Made by a program: the position numbers and the translations under genes. Below are positions 44,088 through 52,614 of a stretch of 64,000 nt of DNA, one piece after another. The notes under the pieces were generated by a model. The model ran no database searches and had not been told where the DNA came from. It saw nothing but the letters and a program-made list of their open reading frames with translations. The stretch is taken from assembly GCF_030269305.1 (NCBI RefSeq), contig NZ_BSTC01000006.1:124001-188000 (forward strand). The letters are read 5' to 3'. Source of the DNA: Kineosporia sp. NBRC 101731. GTDB lineage: Bacteria; Actinomycetota; Actinomycetes; Actinomycetales; Kineosporiaceae. Position 1 is the first letter of the stretch; each line of letters starts with the position of its first letter.

Positions 44088-46109
44088 GTGAGCAGAGCAG
44101 ACGCCTCGGATCCCAAGGCGCGCCCCCTGGCCTTGCCTGGAGAACAGGAAGCGACTCGGACGGGAGAGGCCACGGGATCAACGTCAAGCCCGGATGTCGC
44201 CAGCAGTGGCACGATGACCGACTTCACGTTCGACAAGCATGATGTCCTACACGGCGTCCAGGTTCTGGACGCGGCGTTCGCAGTACTCGTCTACGACTAC
44301 TTCGGTGAGTCGGCCGTCCAAAGCGCCTTGAAGAACCTGACCGATCCTCCGACCGAGGCCTGCGCTCATGCACTGATTCGAATTGCCGCACGTCCGCTGC
44401 AGCTTGATCGGCTGGGCAAAGTGCGAGCCGATCTGGAGAACCAAGGCGATAGCGGACTGCCCGAGATCAAGAACGTCGATCCCGGCGAGGTCGAACTGTG
44501 GGCTCGACTGGTTGACGTGGTCACACGGCCGGCCGCCGTGGCCCGACTGAGTGACTTGCTCTTCTTACGCAAGTACGGGCGCGTGGGAGACTACGCCCGA
44601 CGGGCCGTCCACGCGTACCTCCAGGCGGTGGGGAACGAGGAGGACAGCCTCGAGACGACGACCTACCTCGTGCGCGCATGGACGCTCAGCCGTCTGATTG
44701 GCGATCGTGAGCTCGAGGGAAAGGCGCTGGATACCATCCAGATCCGTGTGGAGGGTCTCCGGGATGGGAAGGGGACGACGATCCCGGGTGTCTTCCACCC
44801 ACTGATCGAAGTACTTCTCGAGAAGCCAAAGGACAAGTCTCGTATCCCCCCTCTACGTGCGTACTCTCGCCAACTCCTTGAGAATCTTGCATCCCGATAC
44901 TCAAGGGATGACCTGGTTCTCTGGGTGGCCACGATGCGCCGTAAGCTTCTCGGTAGTGCGGGTACGCCTGCCGATCTCGCGGCTGTCGCGCACGATGAGG
45001 TAGCCGGCTTGGTGAGGGACGCCGATGCCTCAACAAGCCCGGCTGTGCTCCTACACCGCCTTGAGGCGGCAGCTCGGATCGCCACCGAGCGAGGGCTCAC
45101 CGCTGAAGCCAGGACCATTACTGCGAGGATGCAAGCCATTCCGGCCGAGGAACTCGGCCTTCAAACTGTCAGCACGACCGCTGAAGTTCCCCGCCTGGAT
45201 GTCGAGGCCTACCTCAGTTCGTTCACACGCGGAGCCGATTGGCGACCCGGGCTTGAATACTTCATAACTCAGGAGGCTCCTCCGAGTGGGCCCGTGGCCG
45301 GCTTGCGTGACTACGCGGCCCAGACGGCCCAAGAGAGCGCATTTCGGAGGTTGTTCAGCACCACGATCCTGGGTGAAGGTGGTCTTCCTCGCGCGACGCT
45401 TACCGAGGAGTCCGAGAAGGACCGCCACGAAATGGCTTTTATGGGGCGCACGCTCGCTGAGAACCACTCTCGGCTGTGGGTTGAGGGTCTACGCCGAATG
45501 GCGGCCAAGTACGGCACGCCCACGATCGAAGAACTGACAAGCGTTATCGTCAGGCTCGGTGCAGGCGATCCGCGACTTGCCCGGAGCCTGGCCAAAGGGA
45601 TGATCCATTTCTGGTCCGGGGATAACGAGAGTGCAGTCGCCGTCGTGATGCCGAAGATCGAGGCGGCCGCTCGGCGGCTGCTCATCGAGCTGGACGAAGG
45701 CATCTATCGGGTCCAAAAGGACCAAGGGCAGGGCGAGTTCCCCGGCTTGTACGGGCTATTGACCGAACTTGAGCGCCTTGCCTTCGATGAAGACTGGGCA
45801 TGGTTCCTAAGATGGCTTCTTCTCGGTCCGATCGGCGTGAACATGCGTAACGACGTCGCCCACGGAGCCGTGATCGATCCGGTGCCGGAGTACGCGGCAC
45901 TCGTACTCCGGGCTGGCGCACTTCTGATCATGGCCAGCCCGGTGGCGGACGACCTCGGAAAGCGAGTAATCCTTCAGCCGGACACTCGGATACCGCTCAG
46001 CGGTCTGCGTCGATACGCCGACCAAGCTCTCCTGAAGGTTTCGAACAGGTTGATGGCCTGGAACTTCGGCATTCTCGCAAGAAGGCAGCGATTGCGCGGG
46101 AGCCGCTGA
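44088..46109 (+). CDS. DUF4209-like protein with HEPN motif, candidate defence protein
   Basis: GTG at 44088; 673 residues, mostly helical. The N-terminal ~130 residues contain VLHGVQVLDAAFAVLVYDYF and the middle carries repeated helices (HAYLQAVGNEEDSLETTTYL). Near residue 587 the segment GPIGVNMRNDVAHGAVIDPV matches the end of DUF4209 and contains R-x4-H (RNDVAH), the catalytic pattern of HEPN ribonucleases. 'GEFPGLYGLLTELERLAFDE' before it is also family-like. It is the first gene of a run of restriction and TIR genes. A defence or abortive-infection role is inferred from motif and context. Confidence 0.6.
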   Translation: MSRADASDPKARPLALPGEQEATRTGEATGSTSSPDVASSGTMTDFTFDKHDVLHGVQVLDAAFAVLVYDYFGESAVQSALKNLTDPPTEACAHALIRIAARPLQLDRLGKVRADLENQGDSGLPEIKNVDPGEVELWARLVDVVTRPAAVARLSDLLFLRKYGRVGDYARRAVHAYLQAVGNEEDSLETTTYLVRAWTLSRLIGDRELEGKALDTIQIRVEGLRDGKGTTIPGVFHPLIEVLLEKPKDKSRIPPLRAYSRQLLENLASRYSRDDLVLWVATMRRKLLGSAGTPADLAAVAHDEVAGLVRDADASTSPAVLLHRLEAAARIATERGLTAEARTITARMQAIPAEELGLQTVSTTAEVPRLDVEAYLSSFTRGADWRPGLEYFITQEAPPSGPVAGLRDYAAQTAQESAFRRLFSTTILGEGGLPRATLTEESEKDRHEMAFMGRTLAENHSRLWVEGLRRMAAKYGTPTIEELTSVIVRLGAGDPRLARSLAKGMIHFWSGDNESAVAVVMPKIEAAARRLLIELDEGIYRVQKDQGQGEFPGLYGLLTELERLAFDEDWAWFLRWLLLGPIGVNMRNDVAHGAVIDPVPEYAALVLRAGALLIMASPVADDLGKRVILQPDTRIPLSGLRRYADQALLKVSNRLMAWNFGILARRQRLRGSR

Positions 46110-46490
46110 CGCTCCACTCCGACAGACGGCCGCCGGGCTACCTCTGGGCTGAGGGAGAGCGGACGTGGACCGAGCCTGTCGGGTGTCGCGAACACCGCGA
46201 TGAGCGCGAGAGCGACTGCGAGGAGTGCGAAGGCCTGGGGGAGGGCGGCGACCGAGAACGGCTGTGCGAAGCCGAGTGGTTCTGGAGGTGTGTCCGCGTT
46301 CCCGAAGGACGAGGTGCAACTGCCGGCTATGAGATAGGTGGAGAACCATGGCCACCCGATCGAAGGCCGGCGTGCTCAAGAAGAAATCTGAGTCAGGCCC
46401 CAGCCAGCGATGGCCGAGTTTGACGCTGACGTCAGCAAACGCAGCGCATCGAATGAGATCCTCAGGTTCTGGCGGGTTCGCCTGTAGAGC
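46110..46490. other. spacer containing decayed relaxase sequence
   Basis: Between the convergent HEPN and restriction genes; no intact frame. 46281-46450 is related to the 3' part of the MobF gene (see separate entry). 46110-46280 is not recognised. Confidence 0.6.
46281..46450 (-). pseudogene. remnant of a second MobF relaxase 3' end
   Basis: The minus strand reads VSVKLGHRWLGPDSDFFL, then after a frame change HLSHSRQLHLVLRERGHT. The intact relaxase has INVKLGRSWLGPISDFVSNL and AYVEQLHLILQERGHL at 52840-52980. DNA such as GAGGTGCAACTG and GGCCGAGTTTGACG is shared at the matching spacing. The rest of the gene is absent. Confidence 0.75.
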
Positions 46491-46531
46491 GCCTGGGCGG
46501 CCTGCTCCCCCACCGTGCAGGCCGCCCAGGC
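46491..46531 (-). terminator. terminator after the Type ISP gene
   Basis: GCCTGGGCGGCCTG and its perfect complement (14 bp) flank a 13-base loop, 4 bp beyond the stop codon on the minus strand. Confidence 0.85.
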
Positions 46532-46534
46532 ATG

Positions 46535-49500
46535 CTATTCAGCCGTCGGACTGTGAATTTCGAGCGAGGGTAGGTTGTCGACGATCTTCATCGTCTCCAC
46601 CGAGACCGTGACGATACGGGCGATCAGGTCCACGATGTAGCGCGGATCGCCGACCTGCTTGGACCAATCGTTGGGGTCGTTGACGATGCCCGACGCCTTG
46701 TCAGTCTTGACGTAGTAACGATCGATGATCCATTCGATCGCCGATCGGCTCCCAAGCATGTACCTATGGGCATCCTCAGGAATGCCGGTCAAGGTGATTC
46801 GGTCGTTGTAGCGAATGATGCTGCGGTCTCTGGCCTTAGCAGTTCCGCCGAACCTCATCTTCTTGTCGCTGACCGAGAAGAAGTCGTAGTCGTCGGCCGA
46901 CGCGAGAACATCCAGTCCACCGAGCGGATAGCGAGGCGCTGATTCGTAGGTCATGTGCAGGTTCATCAACGCTGAGCCAGCTTCAGCGAAGGCACGAAAG
47001 TCGTCGACTGTTGCCATGATTGGGATATGGGGCAGGACGCGCTTCAGATCGGCGGCATAGGTAGCCCGATACTCCTGTGAGTGCAGCAGACCGTACACGT
47101 AGGCAAAAATCTCGTCCTTCGAGATGTTTTCGCCCTTGTAGGCCGCGGAGAACCTGCGGAGGGCCAGGTCAGTGATGTTGTCGATTCTGCGGAAGTCGTC
47201 GATCACGTCGCCTTCCACATCGAGGCCCAGCATGCCATCCGGGTCGACTGGCTCGTAGCGCCAGCGGGCAAAGAACTGGCCGCCGCTGCCCGCGCCCGTT
47301 ACGTGAAGGTCCGGGAGAGAGTCCAGGCTGATCACCGAGAAGGGCACCGCTGAACCCGCGCCCACCTGATAGATGCCGAAATTTTCAATCGCCGGGACAG
47401 GATACAGCGAAGGCAGTCGGTACACCATGTCGTTCAGTTCTCGACTGAAGTAGGCATGCTGTCGCATGAACGGACGGTAGATGCTCGTCGTCATGCGATC
47501 CTCGTCAAAAGTTCGAGCCCGTCCACGATCCAGATCGGCGAGGAGGCTCCGGTTCCAGCTGATCAACGAGTCGTTGCGGGTCGCAGTGCTCGAGGTACGT
47601 CCCTGCTCAAGATCCGTCTGGTAGGTCTCGATCAAGCGAACCATGTTCTCCTGCAGCGCTTTCTCGCTGAAGGAGTAGCACCAAGCGTCCCGGTTGGTCT
47701 TCAACCCACCCGAGTAGGTAGTGAAGACCTCGGCGATTGGGATGAACGTTTCGAAGTCGTCACGCCGTTGGTTCAGCCAGTCCCCGTGGTCGTTCGGGAT
47801 AATCTTGGTTGATTCGAGGTTGCGAACATTCGGGGCCTTTGCGACCAGCGCCAGCTTCTGTTCGGTCGTCAGGTAGTCCGCGACCTCAGCATAGTGAACT
47901 TCCGCCGGGCCCGAGTGCTTCGGGTTCTTGACTAAGAGCGTGACCGCGACGGTAGCGCGACTGCCACCGCCGAAAACCTTTCCACCCTCCCGCCGGGACT
48001 GCTCGCCAGCGGTCCGCTGGTTGCCGCGGAGGTTGTAGACGTAGATCTTCGAGAACTCCTCGGCCAGAGTGAGTCTCATTCCATCGGCCGTATTCGAATC
48101 CAGCCATCCGCCGTTGCTGACGTAGGCAATCACACCGCGGTCCTGAATGCGCAGGCTGGCCCACTTGAGGGCCCGGATGTACGAGTCATAGAGCGAGTTT
48201 TTGTTGGTCGCGGTCGAACGGTCGGCGTAGGTTCGGCGAATCTCCCCGTCCAGCGCCGGATACTTCTCGTTGGCATTGTCGTCGTTGGCCGAGTCCTGGC
48301 CTGACGAGTAGGGCGGGTTACCGACAATTGCGGTGATCGGCAGGGCCTTGAGTCTTTCGAGGCGCTGATTGTTCTCCGGAAAGACGTTGAGGTCCGGTCG
48401 ATCGTCCGGTTCCCACGACTGGAAGGTGTCGGTGAGGATGAGCCCCGGGAAGGACTCGGCAGTGTTCGTGAGGTCCTGAAAGGTCGCCTCGATGTTGACG
48501 GCGGCAATGTAGTAAGCCAGCAACAAGATCTCGTTCGCGTGCAGTTCGTTGGCGTACTTGCGGGCCAGATCCTCGGGTCGAATCAGGCCCGAGGTCAGCA
48601 GCCGCACCACGAACGTGCCAGTACCCGTGAAACCGTCCAGGACGTGGACGTCTTCATCAGTAAGTCCCTGCCCGAACTCGTGTCGCAGCACGTCGTCGGT
48701 GGAGCGCAGGATGAAATCTACGATCTCGATGGGCGTGTAGACGATCCCGAGCTTGTCGACGGTCTTTTTGAAGGCGACAGAGAAGAACTTGTCGTACAGT
48801 TCGATCAGGATCCGCTGCTTGCCCTCGGCGTTGTCCACACCGGTGACGCGGCGGCGAACCGCACCGTAAAATGCCTCCAGAGTTTCGTTTTCGCTCTCTA
48901 GGTTGTGTTCGTCAAGAACGGTGAGCATCGTCTCCATGGTCTGCGCCACAGGGTTCGTGTCGGTGAAACTGTATTCCGCGAAGAGCGCCTCGAAGATGGG
49001 GCGGGTCACCAGGTGCTGGGCGAGCATTTCGATTGCCTGATCGGTGGTGATCGCCTCGTTCAGGTTGCCCCGCAGACCAGTCAGGAACTCGTCGAACTCG
49101 CGGGCCGCGTTCGACGACGGGTCGCTCAGCAGCCCCCGGATGCGGGTGATGTGTGCCGCCGCAATGTCGGCGACTCCCTTGGCCCAGGTCTCCCAATAAC
49201 GCCGTTCGCCCACCTTGGCAACGATCTTCGCGTACATCGCGTCACGGAACTGTTCGGCCGGGAACCGGAACATCGTCTGTTCAGCCGTCGACTGGCCAGT
49301 GCCGGCTTCGTCGCTGCCTTGTGCCTCGCTGCCCTCGACCGCCGGTTCCGTGCCATCAGAAGCCGAGGTGTCACCGCCCTGAGGGCGTTCGATCTCCGGA
49401 GGAGTGGTCACCGGGATGATCTCGATCTTGCTGGGCTTCTTCTTGTTCAACTCGATCTGGTTGATCATGGCTTCGAAGCGGTCGTCATGAGCGCGTAGAG

Positions 49501-51409
49501 CCTGAAGCACCTGCCAGACAACCTTGTATCGCTCGTTGCTGTCCAGGGCAGATTCGGGGGTCGCACCGCTGGGAACCACAACGGGCAGGATGATGTAGCC
49601 GAGTTCCTTGCCCGGGGCCTTCCGCATCACCCGCCCGACAGACTGAACCACGTCCACCTGCGACCCGCGAGGGGTCAGGAAGAGCACCGCGTCCAGAGCG
49701 GGCACGTCCACACCTTCTGAAAGGCAGCGGGCGTTCGTGAGGATGCGGCACGTATCGTCTACCGGTTCAGCCTTGAGCCAGGCGAGATGCGCGTTGCGCT
49801 CCTGGATTCCCATCGTCCCGTCGACGTGCCGTGCCTCGACGTAGAGGGGCGCCCGGTCGTCGGGCAGGTCGCCCAGCGCCTGCTCGACAACCGCCGGGAA
49901 CTCCCTGGCAGCTGTTTCTGATTCCTTGATATTCCGAGCGAAGGCAACCGCGGTCCGCATCGGAGAAGGCCTCACCGGGCTATCACCGTCTGTGATCTCG
50001 CTCTGCGCGGCCTCGAAGACACTGCTCGGAGAGGATTGCGGGGTGAAATTCTTGGCGAGCCCGTTCCAACAGCCGAGAAGCTTCGCCGTTTCGTCCAGCC
50101 TGAGCTCACCGGACTCTGCCATCACCTGCTGAAAGTTCTCGGCGACGTAGTCTTCGTCAACAGCCAGAACCAGCACCTTGTAGTCGGTCAGCAGATCGTT
50201 CTCGACCGCCTCGCCGAACCCAAGCCGGTGCAGTTCCGGGCCGAAGATCTGCTCGTCGCCCATGTCAGCGATCACCGCGTCAGCCTCGTCGGCCTTTCGG
50301 CGGGCATCCTCGGCGAACAGTTTGGGGGTGGCGGTCATGTAGAGCCGCTTCGCCGCTTTCAACGCTTCCCCGTCGTGGACCTTCATGAAGGCAGAGGTAG
50401 GGTCGCCGGCCAAGGTAAAGCCGGCGGTCCGGTGTGCCTCGTCGCAAATCACCAGGTCGAAACTGGCGAGCCCAGCCTCCTGGGCTTGGATGATCACGTC
50501 GATTGACTGATAGGTGGCGAAGACAACGGTCATCCGCTCGAGCGCGTGCTTGCCCCTGTTTATCCGGGTCAGCAGAGTAGGTGCACTGGTCGTTGCCGGT
50601 TCGGCCAGGTCGATTGTGAGGATGTCGCTGTCGTCCTCGGACATCTGAGTCGTGCGTCCCACACGAACGTCAGAGCAGACCGCGAAGGGACGGATGTCGA
50701 CGGCAGCGTTCGCTGTCCACTCCCGCAGCGACTGGGACAGTAGCTGGATGGACGGCACCAGGAACAGGACACTGCCGCCCACTCCCACCAGATGCTCGGC
50801 GATGCGCAGGCTGGTGAAGGTCTTCCCGGTCCCGCAAGCCATGATCAGTTTCCCGCGGTCATGGACCGCAAGTCCGCCCGAGACCTTGTTGAGTGCTGTT
50901 TCCTGATGCTTGCGCAGCGCCTTACGACTGGTCGGGACGACGATCTGCGGGGTCTCCCAAGAGAACTGCCCCCAGTCAATGGCCGCGTCAGCAAGGTAGG
51001 AAATATCGATCCGCTGCGCCACCCCGACGAGCGTCTGCTCAGCGTTGCCCGACCAGCCCGCAGAGGTGTCGAAGATCAGTCGGCTCGTGAACTGCTCCAC
51101 GGCGGAGGCGCTGATGAACGAGTCGATGTCGGACTTCGACACCGTTGAGTCAGCAGCGTAGAACTTGCACTGGATTGCGGTCAGTCCATCATCGTCCCGG
51201 TTGACCGCGACCAGATCGACGCCCGTGTCCGGTCGTCCCTTGCGCCCCGGCCAATCGGACCACAGCCAGACGTCCGTGAACTTCTGGGCCCATTCCGGAT
51301 CGTTCTCTAGGTAGGCCTTGATCAGGCGTTCGAACTTGTCTCCCTTGTCCCGCTCGTCGAGCGCGGTGGCGCGAAGGTTGTCCAGGAGTTCGAAGATGGT
51401 CGTCGACAC
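46535..51409 (-). CDS. Type ISP restriction-modification enzyme (single chain)
   Basis: GTG at 51409 (MSTTIFELLDNLRATALDER) gives 1624 residues, the size of LlaBIII-like enzymes. Domain order: Mrr-like nuclease with GRPDTGVDLVAVNRDDDG and the Q-x-K of AIQCKFY (~65-82). An SF2 helicase follows with KLIMACGTGKTFTSL (~191), ICDEAHR (~321) and VGRVMRKAPGKE. Next is a helical coupler and an N6-adenine methylase with DGFTGTGTFVVRLL (~923) and NPPYSSG (~1030), then a C-terminal target-recognition domain. One chain reads the site, methylates it and, if unmodified, translocates and cuts. No separate specificity gene is needed. A frame open upstream to 51676 lacks homology. Confidence 0.88.
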   Translation of the reverse strand: MSTTIFELLDNLRATALDERDKGDKFERLIKAYLENDPEWAQKFTDVWLWSDWPGRKGRPDTGVDLVAVNRDDDGLTAIQCKFYAADSTVSKSDIDSFISASAVEQFTSRLIFDTSAGWSGNAEQTLVGVAQRIDISYLADAAIDWGQFSWETPQIVVPTSRKALRKHQETALNKVSGGLAVHDRGKLIMACGTGKTFTSLRIAEHLVGVGGSVLFLVPSIQLLSQSLREWTANAAVDIRPFAVCSDVRVGRTTQMSEDDSDILTIDLAEPATTSAPTLLTRINRGKHALERMTVVFATYQSIDVIIQAQEAGLASFDLVICDEAHRTAGFTLAGDPTSAFMKVHDGEALKAAKRLYMTATPKLFAEDARRKADEADAVIADMGDEQIFGPELHRLGFGEAVENDLLTDYKVLVLAVDEDYVAENFQQVMAESGELRLDETAKLLGCWNGLAKNFTPQSSPSSVFEAAQSEITDGDSPVRPSPMRTAVAFARNIKESETAAREFPAVVEQALGDLPDDRAPLYVEARHVDGTMGIQERNAHLAWLKAEPVDDTCRILTNARCLSEGVDVPALDAVLFLTPRGSQVDVVQSVGRVMRKAPGKELGYIILPVVVPSGATPESALDSNERYKVVWQVLQALRAHDDRFEAMINQIELNKKKPSKIEIIPVTTPPEIERPQGGDTSASDGTEPAVEGSEAQGSDEAGTGQSTAEQTMFRFPAEQFRDAMYAKIVAKVGERRYWETWAKGVADIAAAHITRIRGLLSDPSSNAAREFDEFLTGLRGNLNEAITTDQAIEMLAQHLVTRPIFEALFAEYSFTDTNPVAQTMETMLTVLDEHNLESENETLEAFYGAVRRRVTGVDNAEGKQRILIELYDKFFSVAFKKTVDKLGIVYTPIEIVDFILRSTDDVLRHEFGQGLTDEDVHVLDGFTGTGTFVVRLLTSGLIRPEDLARKYANELHANEILLLAYYIAAVNIEATFQDLTNTAESFPGLILTDTFQSWEPDDRPDLNVFPENNQRLERLKALPITAIVGNPPYSSGQDSANDDNANEKYPALDGEIRRTYADRSTATNKNSLYDSYIRALKWASLRIQDRGVIAYVSNGGWLDSNTADGMRLTLAEEFSKIYVYNLRGNQRTAGEQSRREGGKVFGGGSRATVAVTLLVKNPKHSGPAEVHYAEVADYLTTEQKLALVAKAPNVRNLESTKIIPNDHGDWLNQRRDDFETFIPIAEVFTTYSGGLKTNRDAWCYSFSEKALQENMVRLIETYQTDLEQGRTSSTATRNDSLISWNRSLLADLDRGRARTFDEDRMTTSIYRPFMRQHAYFSRELNDMVYRLPSLYPVPAIENFGIYQVGAGSAVPFSVISLDSLPDLHVTGAGSGGQFFARWRYEPVDPDGMLGLDVEGDVIDDFRRIDNITDLALRRFSAAYKGENISKDEIFAYVYGLLHSQEYRATYAADLKRVLPHIPIMATVDDFRAFAEAGSALMNLHMTYESAPRYPLGGLDVLASADDYDFFSVSDKKMRFGGTAKARDRSIIRYNDRITLTGIPEDAHRYMLGSRSAIEWIIDRYYVKTDKASGIVNDPNDWSKQVGDPRYIVDLIARIVTVSVETMKIVDNLPSLEIHSPTAE

Positions 51410-51715
51410 CCCAGCATCCTGCCCGAACTCTGCACCGGTCGGCGACGGGTTGGCGTGATCGCCAGGGGATGTGTCTGACGACGAGATGGCAGTGGTGGAG
51501 TCTTCTGGTTGCTCCTTCCACAGGCTGGTTGCCGGTGCGATGATCACGAACGTTTTGCCGGGGCAGGCCGCGGAAGGGCCTGGCTTCGGGGTCGGCCCCA
51601 GTGGTGGCCCTTCTCGGCGCGGATGTGGGCCCGTTCCTGTCATTGATCTGCCAGGCCGTCGCCGCGCTGGGAGCAATGCTTAGGGAGGGAGACAGTTGGC
51701 TCTAGCATCAGATAC
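51410..51715. other. promoter region between restriction and TIR genes
   Basis: A 306-bp spacer between divergent starts. The reading frame of the restriction gene stays open through it, but the translated segment has no family similarity and is Pro/Gly/Ser-rich. No operator palindrome stands out. Confidence 0.45.
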
Positions 51716-52435
51716 ATGCCTGAATGCACTGCGCCCGTACGAGGCCACATCAGGGGTGGCGGCGCTGACTGCCCGGTTCACGGACGGGGCGGGGGGTATG
51801 ACTACGCGCGGACGTCGTCTTACCCCGCGCCAACCTCGGCTCCACGTCGGAGCGGAAATCCGGCGAGCAGCAGCGGGGGCGGGGGACGTCGCAGCGCCCG
51901 GCCAGCATGGCAGCCGAGCGGGTCGACCGTCTCATACACGCCGCAGCAGGTGCGCGACCTCGAGCCTGTCCGCGCGGCGACCGTGGAACGAACCCAGGAG
52001 CACGACGTGTTCCTTTGCCACGCCTGGCCCGACCGCCAGGCCGCGGCGAAAGATGCCTACAACCTGCTCGTCGGGAAGAACGTCTCGGTGTGGTTCAGCG
52101 AGGTGAGCCTTCGGCCTGGTACGGACATGCGAGTGGCGATCGAAAAAGGACTCGTGACTTCGCGTATGGGGATCGTCCTGGTGACGCCTGCCATGCTCGA
52201 CAAGCTGCGCACCGACCGAAGCATCGCGAACGCTGAGCTCAGCGCTTTATTGCGCCGCAACCTTCTGGTGCCGGTCCTGCACGGTGTGATGTTCGAAGAT
52301 CTTGACCAGGTGAGCCCCATGCTCGCGTCGCGTGGTGGTTTCAGCACGGCGGAGGAGCCCATTGAGGACGTCATCGTAAAGATCGCTGAGCTCGTCGGAA
52401 CGCTCGCCGATGAAGAAGCAAACGAACGCCTCTAA
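51716..52435 (+). CDS. TIR-domain protein with N-terminal zinc-ribbon-like motif
   Basis: 239 residues. The first ~25 (MPECTAPVRGH then GADCPVH) place Cys5, His11, Cys20 and His23 as a small metal-binding motif. A Gly/Ser/Arg-rich linker reaches to residue ~95. The TIR domain opens EHDVFLCHAWPDRQAAAKDA and includes GKNVSVWFSEVSLRPGTDM, where the Glu after WFS is at the position of the catalytic NADase Glu, and GIVLVTPAMLDKLRTDRSI. Bacterial TIR proteins make or consume NAD-derived signals in phage defence. It is alone on its strand between the restriction and relaxase genes. Confidence 0.82.
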   Translation: MPECTAPVRGHIRGGGADCPVHGRGGGYDYARTSSYPAPTSAPRRSGNPASSSGGGGRRSARPAWQPSGSTVSYTPQQVRDLEPVRAATVERTQEHDVFLCHAWPDRQAAAKDAYNLLVGKNVSVWFSEVSLRPGTDMRVAIEKGLVTSRMGIVLVTPAMLDKLRTDRSIANAELSALLRRNLLVPVLHGVMFEDLDQVSPMLASRGGFSTAEEPIEDVIVKIAELVGTLADEEANERL

Positions 52436-52614
52436 AGTGAGCTGTCACAGGCCGGGTGCTCTTCAGATCACGTGCGTGTGACCGGCGGCCTGGGCTGCCA
52501 GCCGCACCCATTCAGGCCGGGGTCAGCGATCGGCCAGCACTCCGATGACCTCGTCACGGTAGCTTTCATGGCGCTCACCGGAAGTCGCCGAAGCAGCCAA
52601 GTGAATCTCCCAGT

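Noticed and set aside
51410-51676. N-terminal extension of the restriction enzyme
   Set aside because: The frame is open, but the segment is low complexity; the GTG at 51409 gives the expected LlaBIII-like N-terminus.
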